Shown one piece after another: positions 27,502-37,171 of a stretch of 40,131 nucleotides of DNA. The notes under the pieces were generated by a model. The model made no database searches, was not told the origin of the DNA, and saw only the letters and a program-made list of their open reading frames with translations. Source of the DNA: Nemertoderma westbladi (Eukaryota > Xenacoelomorpha > Nemertodermatida > Nemertodermatidae). Position 1 is the first letter of the stretch; every line of letters begins with the position of its first letter. Location of the stretch: positions 1 through 40,131 of the forward strand of contig JAUCBJ010001974.1 of NCBI GenBank assembly GCA_032718475.1, read 5' to 3'. Position numbers and translations under genes: made by a program.

Positions 27502-28120
27502 TTACAGTAACTGAGCAGTCTTACCTTGACTCATGTCCGTAACCACGTCGGCTACTTGTTCGTCGACATAACTATGCAATGACGCAGAGTCTAAGATAGC
27601 GTATATACGCTTGCTCCCTCGGGTTCCGGTAATCTTTATAGGAATCACGCTAAACCCTTTCAATTGGTTCTGTGTGAGGAGTGTTACCGATGGCTGTTCC
27701 TCCCCCGCATGCACATAAAATGTGTCGTCTTCCTCCTCGTCCTCGTCCGATGATCCCGATTGGTTCATACAATCCGCATAGAAAGTACGAATCTCTCGCG
27801 GCGCACGCTCCTTGTAAAGTACGTCGCATCTAGCCGCTTTATCTGGATGCTCTCGTCGAAAGCGTTTGGTCGGAGTATGACTGGTTGTGTGAAGTAACGC
27901 GTCATGGTTACGTCCACATAGAGAACATGTATCGTCGCTTGGGCAATCCTTCCGGACGTGTCCTGGCTTCGTACATCTCCAACAAGAATCCAAAGATCAA
28001 ATTTGAAGTCTTCTTTCTTCGATTCCTAACTCCCTAAAAGCGCGACATCCACGTAGTTTATGTCCGCTATGGTTCCTGCCGTTCCGCTCGCAGTATGAGC
28101 ATCCCACAAAGTCCACTGGC
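27502..28120 (-). pseudogene. BEL3 zinc knuckles and protease
   Basis: The frame 27502-27993 has CWRCTKPGHVRKDC and CSLCGRNHDALLH knuckles and, after an acidic linker (GSSDEDEEEDD), a protease active site YAILDSASLHSYV, with DSA in place of DSG. Upstream, in the same frame past a TGA, lies another Cys-rich stretch (CSYCERNGRNHSGHKLRGC; about 28100-28030), the usual first BEL knuckle. Ends at 27502 by frameshift into the next ORF. Confidence 0.8.
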
Positions 28121-29374
28121 AACTGTTGTTGTGGCTGAACTAGTTGTCAGAACTTTAGAAGTCTCAGTAGAGGTGGCATAGGTAACGGCTTTCGCGCTCG
28201 TCAGAAGTGGTTTAGTCCGAGTCGGCGCAGAAATAGCTATCCCTTCTGCCGCGATATGGTGATCAGTGTAGTTCGATCAAGTCTCTATGACGGCCTCCCG
28301 CGAAATCAGTTAGTAGACGTCGGTGAGTTTCAGTAGACCGCCGGCCTCTTCACGCTGGTACTCGATGCGTCGCCATTCTCGTCGAAGTCGATGATGAAGT
28401 CTACCGATTATTCGAATGAGAACTGTCGGTGCGTTAGCGTAGTCGAGTTGTCCAATGGACCGTAAAGTCCCTATAGCGTTCTTTATTTCGTCCGCGAGTC
28501 GTAGAAGGTTGATAGGTTTCGAAATGCTGCCTCCTCTGCAGAGGTCTTCGATAATGGATTTAGCCATGGCGACGTTGCCACCATAAATCGAATATAGACG
28601 GTCATATGCCAACTCAAAGGCATCTGGAACACCGATGAAGGTTTCCGCTAATCGTTTCGGCTCACCAGACAGGACTTGTAGGAAGTAATTAAACTTCTCC
28701 GTCGAGGTGAAAGCACACATAGCGATCTGGGACTCTACGTAGTCTACCAGTGTACGCCAGTGTTTTGCGTTGCCAGAGAACTTCGGCGGTTGTTGTGCCG
28801 GTAATCCGTGTCTAGCCGCGAATTTTGCAATCTCGCTAACTAAATCCAACTGTCCGCGTCCCTGTTCGGTTGCGTCGTCCAGTCGTTCCCTTCCACGCGT
28901 TGTTCGTCGGTAGGAAATATTAATGGGATCTTCTTTTCGATGGTTCGGAGTCTGTCTAGTCTCCTGTTCTCTCCTTGGTGGTCGATGTTGTCTAGGTTGT
29001 TCTAACTCCACGCTGGTTCGTGATCGATCCGACGGTTGCGCTTCGAGTCGCTCTTCTATCTGAGCTAGTCGGTCCGTTACAGGTCGTATTATTTCGGCGA
29101 GTCTGTTGGTGCTGATCGCTTCCACTGGTTGCAACGTGGGTTTCTGTTGGGGTGTTTCTCGTGGAGGATTGTCGATGTATGGATTCGTCGATCTCTCCTC
29201 CCGTTTGTAATCCGCTGCCGCTGCCACTCCAGTACGGAATACTTCCCGTTCCGTCGACTCCGAGTCACTGGATGAGTCGCTGTCATCCGGATAAGGTGGT
29301 TGGCGGTTTCGCGTCCGGCGTATTACTCTTTGTCTTATTTGTTGAGGTCTAGAATCTACGGTTCTCCGTCGTTC

Positions 29375-29394
29375 GGTAGGCTCGCAAGCCTTCC
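29375..29394 (-). repeat. 20-nt hairpin motif, copy 10 (exact)
   Basis: Exact; read in gag as KACEPT, a different frame from copies 7-9. First (3') unit of a 93-bp tandem duplication. Confidence 0.95.
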
Positions 29395-29467
29395 ACGAAG
29401 TCGTAGGTCTCGTTAAACATTGTTCGATCCTGTGGGTACTGTCCACATCCGTCCTCCTCCGTTGTTC

Positions 29468-29487
29468 AGTAGGCTCGCAAGCCTTCC
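29468..29487 (-). repeat. 20-nt hairpin motif, copy 11
   Basis: One mismatch (first base A). Second unit of the 93-bp duplication, read as KACEPT. Confidence 0.95.
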
Positions 29488-29602
29488 ACGAAGTCGTAGG
29501 TCGCGTCGAACATTGTGTCAAAGGTCTAATAAAGCTGTCGTGTTTTGTAGTCGGTCTATAAATAACTGGGTTCGCACAGCACGTCACAGGTTTAACTTAT
29601 CT

Positions 29603-32600
29603 GTATAACACACTGGTGTTACCTTTCTCCTAGTAACGGGTTTTTCACTTACCTTACTTTCCGGTATCTTTTCTCTAGACTGTTTTAGGAGCTGTAATCT
29701 TACCTCTCCGTTTAAGAACGACATAAGATCAGCCATGGTAGGGTCTCTATGTTGTTGGTCCATCAGATAGAGAACCTTTTTGTCTCAGCGAGTACCTACT
29801 CCACTCTTTGGTAAAGTTGATGCTACGGCTCCTACAACCATAGAACTCTGGTATTCCTGAGACTTACCCAATCAGTCTAGCTGTCTACAGATCTCCTGAA
29901 TCTCATCGGAAAACTCTATAATCCCGCTGCTAAGAAACTTTCGGGCCGCTACTAATTTCGCATGCAGATATCTAGCTATGTTAGTCTTATTACCATACCT
30001 GATGTATAACGTATCCCAAACTTGTCTCAATCCATCTGGATGTGCAATAAACTTTAACGCCATTAACTTGGGAGGTCCTTCCAAGCACTCGATGAGGAAT
30101 CGTAGTTTCTCTCCACTGGATAGTACGGAGTTCTGTATGTTATCTTTGTAATATTCATTAAAAGGTAACCACTTCATCTCATCTCCATTGAACTTGACGA
30201 CCTCTCCCACCTTTACCGCTTGACGGGCTTCCGTTCTAGCCATCTGACGTGTAAAACTTTCATGAGCCATCATATTATTTAATATCGAATTATCGGTATA
30301 TAAATTTCTCAGATTATTATCAGATCAGTATGGGATATCATTATCAACAGGCTTATTAATACCCTTAATAGGGTTTACTATCGGAGTTTCTACTTCGCTA
30401 GCAGTATAGATGTATATAGGCTCCACACCTTGCGCATGAAATACTTCAGACCTAATGGGCTGACACATTGTTACAAAGGGTGGTGGTATACCCATTTGTA
30501 TATTTACTAATTTATCGTGCTCGAGAGCGATATTTTGCTGTACTTCTTGCAGCTCTAACCTACTCTCTCTCACTGTTCCCTTTAACAGCTGAACAGTCCC
30601 TTCCAATTCTCGGACTTGTTTGGAAGATTTTATCTTGTTGTCTTCGAGTTGTCCGAGCAACTGCTCCATCCCCCGTCGTCCCTTGTCCATCCACTTAACC
30701 ATGGAGGCGGGAGTATTTGCCAATGTCGTAGCTGGATGGCACATTGGGACGACGGGAGACATTGCGTTTATTATCTCTTGCTTGGCGTCCATGACTATCT
30801 GAGATTCTGGCAGTTGTCTACTGGGCACAGGTAGTTTGGTACTGTGTAAAGGGAATTTCGAGTTAGATTCTGGAAGTAAAGGGGGTTCTATCAAAGGAGT
30901 GGCTTCGCTAACAGGCCTAATTATTTCTGACTCATCTACTATAGTAGGGAGTCTTTCTACTCTTATAATTTGGGCTGTTGGCTCTCGAATACTTAAGTCT
31001 ACACTAGCTAGCTCCCTTCTCACAGCAGGGGGTAAGTTAGGTAACTTATGCCTATGAGGTGCTCTTCTATGTCCGTTTGAACGAGATTGATTACTTTTAC
31101 CTTCGGGATCAGTTGTATCACCTTTATCCGAGGAGGTAAATCCCTGTCTTCTGGGAGTAGATCGACTCAGTAGTTGCATCTGAGTAGCTGCCCTTTGTTT
31201 ATTTAAGTAATCTTGTTTCGCCTGAAGGTTCTCCAACTCTAGTTGGACTGTTGCTTCAGATGCCTTCCGTTCTGCTTCTACCACTGCCGCTGCTGCTGCT
31301 GCTTTTCTTTCAGCTTCAGCCGCTGCCCCGCCGCTGCCGCTTTTCTTTCAGCTTCTGCCGCTGCCGCCGCCGCTGCCGCTTTTCTATCAGCTTCTGCTGC
31401 TGCTGCTGCCGCTGCCTCTTTTCTTTCAGCTTCTGCTGCTGCCGCTGCCGCTGCCTCTTTCCTTTCAGCCTCTGCCACTACCGCTGCCGCTGCCACTGCT
31501 ACCTTTCGGTCTTCTATTTGTTTTTTCTTTATTTGTTCTTCTTTGTCCATTGCGATGAGAAAGCTTTCATCAAATTTAGTCTGCTTCGCGGCTAATATCT
31601 CCGCATCTAAAGAGTCCAAAATAAATTTGGCACCTTCACTATTGGGGTGAAGTCCAGCTAGCCGTCTCCTTAGCTCTTTGTCACCTATAAATCGTTGATA
31701 ATCCGACAGATAGATGTCAATAGCATCCTTCTTCTTAGGTTTTTCGGATACCGCCTTGCCTTCCACATGAGAAAAGGTTGCATCTGTTGATTCTCCGTGG
31801 GTTATGCGTTCAGTTTGCTGAACCCTCCATTGTGTTGTTCCCTGGACTTTAACATTCACTCGTTGGAACCAAGTCTTTACAGCCACTTGCAACAACGTGT
31901 CTTGACTTCTCTTCGAGGCCTCTTCAAAGGCTGAAAGGATTAACCTGATTCTCAAGATACGTTCTCTCACTTGGTAAAGCAGCTCTCCCTGCTCTTGAGG
32001 TCCCTGAGGTTGTTGAAATAATTGAATTTCTATTCTTTCCAAGGAGTTGAAGAATCCCTGGACATATCCTGCTGCTGACCTCTTCCATGCAGCGGGATCT
32101 CTGGTGTCCCTCACTACCCCCATTTGGTATAAGTCTTCCCAGGCAGCTTCCGATAAGTTAAACGGGAGTCCGGGTCCAGGGAAGTTCCATTGAGTCTCTA
32201 CAATAGACCTTAGTTCTTCCATCGGGTATCCTGCATAACTGTCCCTGGTCGATCTCTTATTTCCCATCCAATCCGCTTGATGTTCTTCTACAGCTGCAAG
32301 TACTCTAGTGAGTATGGCCCCAGGAAGAATTAGAAGTGGGTCTGGATAAACCGCTTCTTCCATCCTTGTTCCGATCTCGGGCATTAACTCTTTGGTGTCG
32401 GAACTAGAGTTACTATGCAGTTGAGAAATAAGTTCTCGGTTCGGGTACTGTTGTTGTTTTGCAGCCATCTCTTGGTCTCGCTTAACTTGAGCCCTAGTGC
32501 CTATAATAGACCTATGGTGCTATAGTAGCCTAGGGTCCGATACCACTACTGTAGGGATAACCTTTCTTACAGTAGGAGGGGACTTAGACTTCGATCTGGG

Positions 32601-32678
32601 ATGTTCCATACTTTGATCTGGGTCACAGATCGTTCTTTCTAAGAGACTAACTGACAGTGTTTGTTTTGTGTCAGACAT
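29603..32678 (-). pseudogene. BEL2 gag (same family as BEL1), broken
   Basis: Starts at ATG 32676-32678 (MSDTKQTLS, matching BEL1's MSDATQSLS). Breaks: TAG at 32520-32522, a frame change in the Ala-rich repeat near 31330, TGA at 30325-30327, TGA at 29872-29874. In order: an N-terminal region of about 170 residues missing from BEL1 (ILTRVLAAVEEHQADW, FNSLERIEIQLFQ), a conserved helical part (IDIYLSDYQRFIGDKELRRRL), an expanded Ala/Glu/Lys repeat (31278-31500), and a DUF1759-type C-terminus (VVKFNGDEMKWLPF). The part after 29872 (MADLMSFLNGEVRLQLLKQSREK) is the gag end that BEL1 has lost. It stops abruptly at 29603, fused to BEL3. Confidence 0.8.
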
Positions 32679-33008
32679 AATTTATTTTACAGTTGAATGC
32701 CTACTACTATAATGACAGTTAAAGAAAGTCTAGGGGAAATCAGTATCAACTGTCAGTCTAGTAGTTACCGATATCGCTACTCAATGTAACGTGGTATATA
32801 TTTAATATTAGAATACCGGTATACACCTGTAGTATATATAACAGTATTATTACAGACTAGGATCAGTCACAGAATACCGGTATATAAGTTTAGCCTAATT
32901 TATATAATTATAATAAGACTTCTGCTCAATATTACACTTACCGGTAAATAAAACCAACAGAAATATGTAAGCACTAAAAGAAATAAGGGGTGTACAGGCC
33001 CTACTCTC
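32679..33008 (-). other. BEL2 leader, proximal half
   Basis: Non-coding and collinear with the BEL1 leader; two ATACCGGTAT palindromes at 32813 and 32874. Interrupted at 33009 by the TTAA element, continuing at 34580. Confidence 0.6.
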
Positions 33009-33012
33009 TTAA

Positions 33013-34575
33013 CCCTATTAAACCCGGGGGGGGGGGGGGTGGGGTCAATATGACCCTTCCCGTGGTTTTTTTATTATAATTCTGAAACAAACGCAGTTGG
33101 GAATCTGAAATTTTATGACTTTTCCTAAAAATCTATTGTCTTCCTAGTAGTGAAAACCGTTTTCAAAAATATTGGGTACTTATCGAGTTATAGCACCATA
33201 TTTTAACCCTACTTTTGGCACTTTTTTTGAGACGTTTTTTGAAAATTACATTTCATTAAATATGAATTGTAACATCTCTATTTTTGATTTACACCGGTTT
33301 TTTGGTGTTAGAAATTGGATGGAATTCATGTAAATTGATTTAGAAATTTCAAACTTGTTTTTTTCGGTGGGTGCCAAATTTTGGTGCCAGCACCAAATTT
33401 TGAAATAAGTCAATTTTGTAAATTGATTGTTTGAAACTTGTTTTTTACGTAATTGGGGTTTTTTGGGGTTCTGGATTCGATGAAATATATACGAGTTGCA
33501 CCAAGCGTATCAAACTTGTATTTTTCGGTGCTGTGTGCAAATTTTGGTGCTAGCACGAAATTTTGAAAATCCATTCAATAGATAAAATTGCTTGTGACAA
33601 TTTATTTCTTGCGGTTTAGAGGTTTATGGCTGTTCTGAATTCAATGGAAAATATAATTATCGAACTGGACATCTCAAACTTGTATTTTTCGGATGTGGGT
33701 GCAAAATGTAGTGCTAGCACCAAATTTTGAAAACCATCAAATATATCAATTGATTGTGTCACCTTGTTTCTTGAGTTATACGGGTTTGTGATGGTTCTGA
33801 ATTCAATGTAATCAGTAAAAATTTCATAAGAGTTCTCAAACTTGTATTTTTCGCCGGTGGGTGAAAATTGTTGTGCCAGCACCAAATTTTGGAAAATATG
33901 CAAATTGATAAGTAGATAGTATCGCCTTGTTTCTTGCGTTATACGGGTTTATGAGGGTCCTGAATCCGATGGAATCAATAAAAACAGCACTGGACATCGC
34001 AAACTTGTACTTTTTGGTGATGGGTACGAAATTTGGTGCTAGCACCAAAATTTGCCAAATTACGCCGAAAAATACAAGTAGCAATGATCTGGCATATTAG
34101 AAATGTATTCCATTAGAATCAGCGCCCTCGAAAACCTGAAAATGTGAATTTATAGCATCGTATAAGTGAATTAAAAATTTTGTGTTCTAACTGAAAAGTG
34201 CTGGTTACTTGTTTTTTTCATTTTTTTCCTACGCAGTGAGGACTAAACAGCCATTTATAGTAATCATATCATTTTTTAATATTTTCCAATGTATTTTGCA
34301 CCCCAGAAAACCTGTATTAAAAATATTTAGCCGAAAATGTAACTTTCAAATTTTGTGAAAATTGTGCACTACTTGTAATTTTGGTGCTGCAATATAACCA
34401 CCCCAGTACATTTTTTCGAAAATTTTTTTTTCGGTCGGATCCAGACAAGTGATACCTACGTACAAACAAAAAATCAGACGTTTTCGTAAATATTTGTAGA
34501 TTTTAGAGGGTGGGGTCAATATGACCCCCCCCCCCCGGTATTTGTACAACATTTTATAGCCCGGTACTAATAGGG
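33013..34575. mobile_element. Complete TTAA-flanked inverted-repeat element with satellite core (piggyBac-like ends)
   Basis: Flanked by TTAA on both sides (33009-33012 and 34576-34579), with 8-bp perfect terminal inverted repeats CCCTATTA...TAATAGGG. TTAA targets and CCC-starting termini are hallmarks of piggyBac elements. Just inside each end is a G or C homopolymer (G14 at 33026-33039, C13 at 34525-34537) beside GGGTGGGGTCAATATGACCC, an inverted repeat in itself. The core has about five tandem 160-bp repeats (33350-34080), each with a hairpin of the form TTTGGTGCTAGCACCAAA. No transposase: a non-autonomous element. It interrupts the BEL2 leader, whose two halves match uninterrupted BEL1. 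Confidence 0.85.
33350..34080. repeat. Tandem satellite of about 160 bp
   Basis: AAACTTGTATTTTTCGGTG-type starts near 33352, 33511, 33678, 33838 and 34002. Each unit contains the near-palindrome CAAATTTTGGTGC-TA-GCACCAAATTTTG (one or two changes per unit). Confidence 0.85.
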
Positions 34576-34579
34576 TTAA

Positions 34580-35859
34580 ACAGCCTACTAATATACAATA
34601 TATACAATCAAATAATACTGGGTAAGTACCGGTTCGGGTTACTAGGCCTACAGTTTACCGTCCGACCGGTACGTTCGATTTTATTGCCTACTGAGCAATA
34701 AAGAAACTAAAATCTATTAATGTTCGCCCTTTCAGACCTTTAGCAGTTTACCCTGCCAATTTTAAATGTCCTTTTTATTATGAATCGACTTTGCCCGTAC
34801 CAATTACCTGGTGCACTGAATTTACATCTGCCGAAGCCAGTCCGAGCGCGGCGTATGACCCACGGTGTGGGAGACTGGATTCGGGTTCCGGAGGAAATAT
34901 TGAGGTGTAAGCTACTTTGTATTATTCGATTGATCGCTACTATATAATCTCTGACAACTATATTTACTTTCGGGGAAATATTAACAGTTCCTTTAGGACG
35001 TGGCGCTTTAAGTATAAAAACAGAGTTATGATTTACACTAATCACAAATAGATGGCCACAGAGTTTCGTAAATAGCGCATTCTTTAGGAGATGCTTTATT
35101 AACCTTCACACGACTTCACACTACTTCACACTAATTTACACAAATTCACACTAATTTGCCGACCGTCACTGATTTTGATCATATATAAGGAGGATTGCAA
35201 CTGACACAAATAGGGATTATGAAATAGCATTTAATTCACACAAAACCCACTATAATTTGAGTCACAGTTGCAACCGGTAAACTCTTTCACTGCTTACCTC
35301 AGTAATCAAGAAGATTGAGGGGTTTACGATTATTTATCGGTATTTTCCAAATATAACATCCATTAATATAAACAACAATTAACACAATATAAAACAGGAT
35401 TAAAACAGTGCGGTGAACAGTCAGTATGTGTTCATGAAGTTCAGTGTTCCAGTATGACAAGTGTATGATCAGATATGCCCCGATGTGGTTTGCATGTGTC
35501 AAGTTAATAGATTTACGTCCTTATAACTCCAGCCATCAGATGTTCTAGGGCTAAAGTCTGAAACGTCCGTACTTAGTACAGAATTCTGAGAGGAATCTAA
35601 TTCTCAGAAAAACGATAACTAAATGCGCATGCGCTAGTTTCCTCAGGTAGGTCTCTACTGGTATAACTAGGAAGATTGCTCTGATTGGCTGAATAAGCTT
35701 GAACAAAGAGATCTCCACGTACACAAAGAATCAGCTGAAAGATTTAGTCATCTTGGTTCTAATTTCTTTCCGACGCGTAGTTGAACAAATTTAGGGCTAT
35801 TTTAGAGTATTCTGCGCATTGCGTAAAAATGACTTGTTATGTCCGCAAAAGCTTTTACA
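34580..35859 (-). repeat. BEL2 distal leader and LTR copy C
   Basis: Collinear with copy B. The conserved block AACAGTTCCTTTAGGACGTG begins near 34982, the CTTTAGGA hairpin near 35078, a CCAAT box (ATTGG) at 35684-35688, and the terminus CGCAAAAGCTTTTACA ends at 35859. It abuts a retroelement coding fragment at 35868, so 35859/35860 is the insertion edge. No coding content. Confidence 0.65.
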
Positions 35860-35867
35860 AACCCAGG

Positions 35868-36246
35868 ATAAGACATATCGAGGTGCGAGATTACCTAGGA
35901 GAGCTGCTTTCAGAAGTGGCACATGATGTGGAAATAGAACCAAAGGTTTAAAACCTTTATGCGCTTCAAACCCAAGGACTATTAGCTCGGCATACCAAAG
36001 GCACGAGGGGGAAAAACGGCGCAAGTATGAAGAGCGCATCCAGGAAATCAAACATACAGGGTTTTGTTCATTTATTTTGGCTGCTACAGGCGGTGCCACT
36101 AGGAGTGCACATGCTCTTATTAATAGAATCGCACTCCTACTGTCTGTAAAAAGAGATGCACCATAATCAACCACCATCGGCCTAATTCGAACCCGCCTCA
36201 GTTTCGCCCTACAGCGTTCTGCGTTCATGTGCCTCAGAGGTGTCCG
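35868..36246 (+). pseudogene. C-terminal remnant of another retroelement protein
   Basis: Plus-strand reading gives RHIEVRDYLGELLSEVAHDV, a TAA, then, after a short shift, AYQRHEGEKRRKYEERIQEI, ILAATGGATRSAHALINRIA, TAA at 36164-36166, and IRTRLSFALQRSAFMCLRG. From memory this matches the C-terminal signature (HNEIRD...; KRREYEQRVREVEHGSF...STTGGM; RLSFSLLRSAIMCIRGSR) found in many aquatic-animal retroelement polyproteins. Exact superfamily uncertain. Its left end is cut by the BEL2 LTR. Confidence 0.6.
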
Positions 36247-36373
36247 AGTCTCAAAGGCCAGACGTAGGCCTACTTATCAATCACAGGGCGAAACTGGAGT
36301 ATGGTGTGTAGTAGCAGAGGCCCATATCCCAGACAGGGATGTGTATTATCCTCTTTGGTTGTTAATACCTATT

Positions 36374-36383
36374 CTCGTATTGG
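36374..36383. repeat. Target duplication of the inverted-repeat element, left
   Basis: CTCGTATTGG, identical to 36817-36826. Confidence 0.85.
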
Positions 36384-36816
36384 GATAGTTATAAAACCCG
36401 AAAATAACGAAAAAGACGAATTTATCAGCGAAAATATCCAAATTATCAAACAATCTACAATATCTCGCTTTCCAGTGAGATCGGTATTATTAGAAGGCAC
36501 ACTTTACATTTTTAATTAATAAAATCCTATAATTTCGCCCCATTTTCGACCTTAAAGGTAATTTAATACCAAATACTGTCTGCTGGTTGGTTGTTGGGTG
36601 TTGACCAATAATGGCAGCTTGGATGAATCAACTCAGCATCAGCAGATCAGTATGGGGGCCTACAGGTGTGTTACTGTACAAGCATGGTACGGTAGAGCCT
36701 GAAGCGGCAAAGTTGAAAGAAGACTGGAAAGCGGGATTATATTTATAGTTTTATAATTTCGATATTTTCGTTAATAATTTCGTCTTTTTCGTTTTTTTCG
36801 GGTTTTATAACTATTC
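36384..36816. mobile_element. 433-bp element with long terminal inverted repeats (Mutator-like MITE)
   Basis: Left arm 36384-36451 (GATAGTTATAAAACCCGAAA...) and right arm 36748-36816 are about 68-bp inverted repeats, 85-90% identical by eye. Flanked by a perfect 10-bp direct repeat. Long inverted repeats and a 9-10-bp duplication fit the Mutator superfamily. No transposase. Between the arms lies a small ORF (36611-36748). Confidence 0.8.
36611..36748 (+). CDS. Small ORF inside the inverted-repeat element
   Basis: 45 codons from ATG 36611: MAAWMNQLSISRSVWGPTG ... ending in LKEDWKAGLYL. No family recognised. It has ordinary amino-acid composition, unlike the AT-rich arms, so it might be a captured host exon; equally it may be chance. 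Confidence 0.25.
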   Translation: MAAWMNQLSISRSVWGPTGVLLYKHGTVEPEAAKLKEDWKAGLYL

Positions 36817-36826
36817 CTCGTATTGG

Positions 36827-37099
36827 CATATTTATTGTTATTTTCTTTTTTAAGATATAATGTCGGATTGATTAAATACTATTAATTAATATGAAATTAA
36901 TTAATTTGCATTCCGTGTAAGGTTAAACAAAAAAACCTCCATTGGGTCATTGAGTTTGTAATTGTAATTTTTCAGATAATTGACTTTCTATATTCTGTGG
37001 TAATGAAAATAAATAGCATCATTGTAATCCTTCAGTAGGCCTAGTTATTGCAACATTGCTAGCTCTTATCAATATGTAACTGTAGTATCTAAACTGGGT
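36827..37099. other. AT-rich spacer
   Basis: No gene or repeat seen between the inverted-repeat element and the non-LTR element. Confidence 0.4.
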
Positions 37100-37171
37100 T
37101 TGGCCGTCGTCACCCTGTATACTCACGCCTCATCCTGGTTATTACTGTACTCTTTTAATCATACCTACGCT

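Larger units (their letters stand above)
28310..29587 (-). pseudogene. BEL3 gag
   Basis: 425-codon frame. N-terminus is Arg/Thr/Ser-rich with a 93-bp tandem duplication carrying two hairpin copies, both read as WKACEPTE. Middle: ISTNRLAEIIRPVTDRLAQIEERLEAQ, a probable coiled coil. C-terminal third: PPKFSGNAKHWRTLVDYVESQI ... EKFNYFLQVLSGEPKRLAETFIG ... LYSIYGGN, the DUF1759-type gag of BEL/Pao. No ATG at the 5' end of the frame; the element's start appears lost at the junction with BEL2 near 29602. A frameshift separates it from the zinc-knuckle ORF. Confidence 0.8.

Noticed and set aside
17621-29487. CRISPR-like repeats
   Set aside because: The 20-mers are irregularly spaced over 12 kb in retroelement coding DNA of an animal; there are no uniform spacers and no cas genes.
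9789-30327. Reassigned TGA codon
   Set aside because: TGA interrupts several frames (9789, 19120, 19565, 29872, 30325), but TAG and TAA do so too (26217, 32520, 36164, 24214), and ordinary decay explains them.
33616-34084. Short minus-strand ORFs with KYKF repeats
   Set aside because: They are translations of the 160-bp satellite, with no sign of coding selection.
35797-36228. 143-codon minus-strand ORF
   Set aside because: It spans the LTR edge and is the antisense of the plus-strand retroelement relic, which has recognisable motifs.
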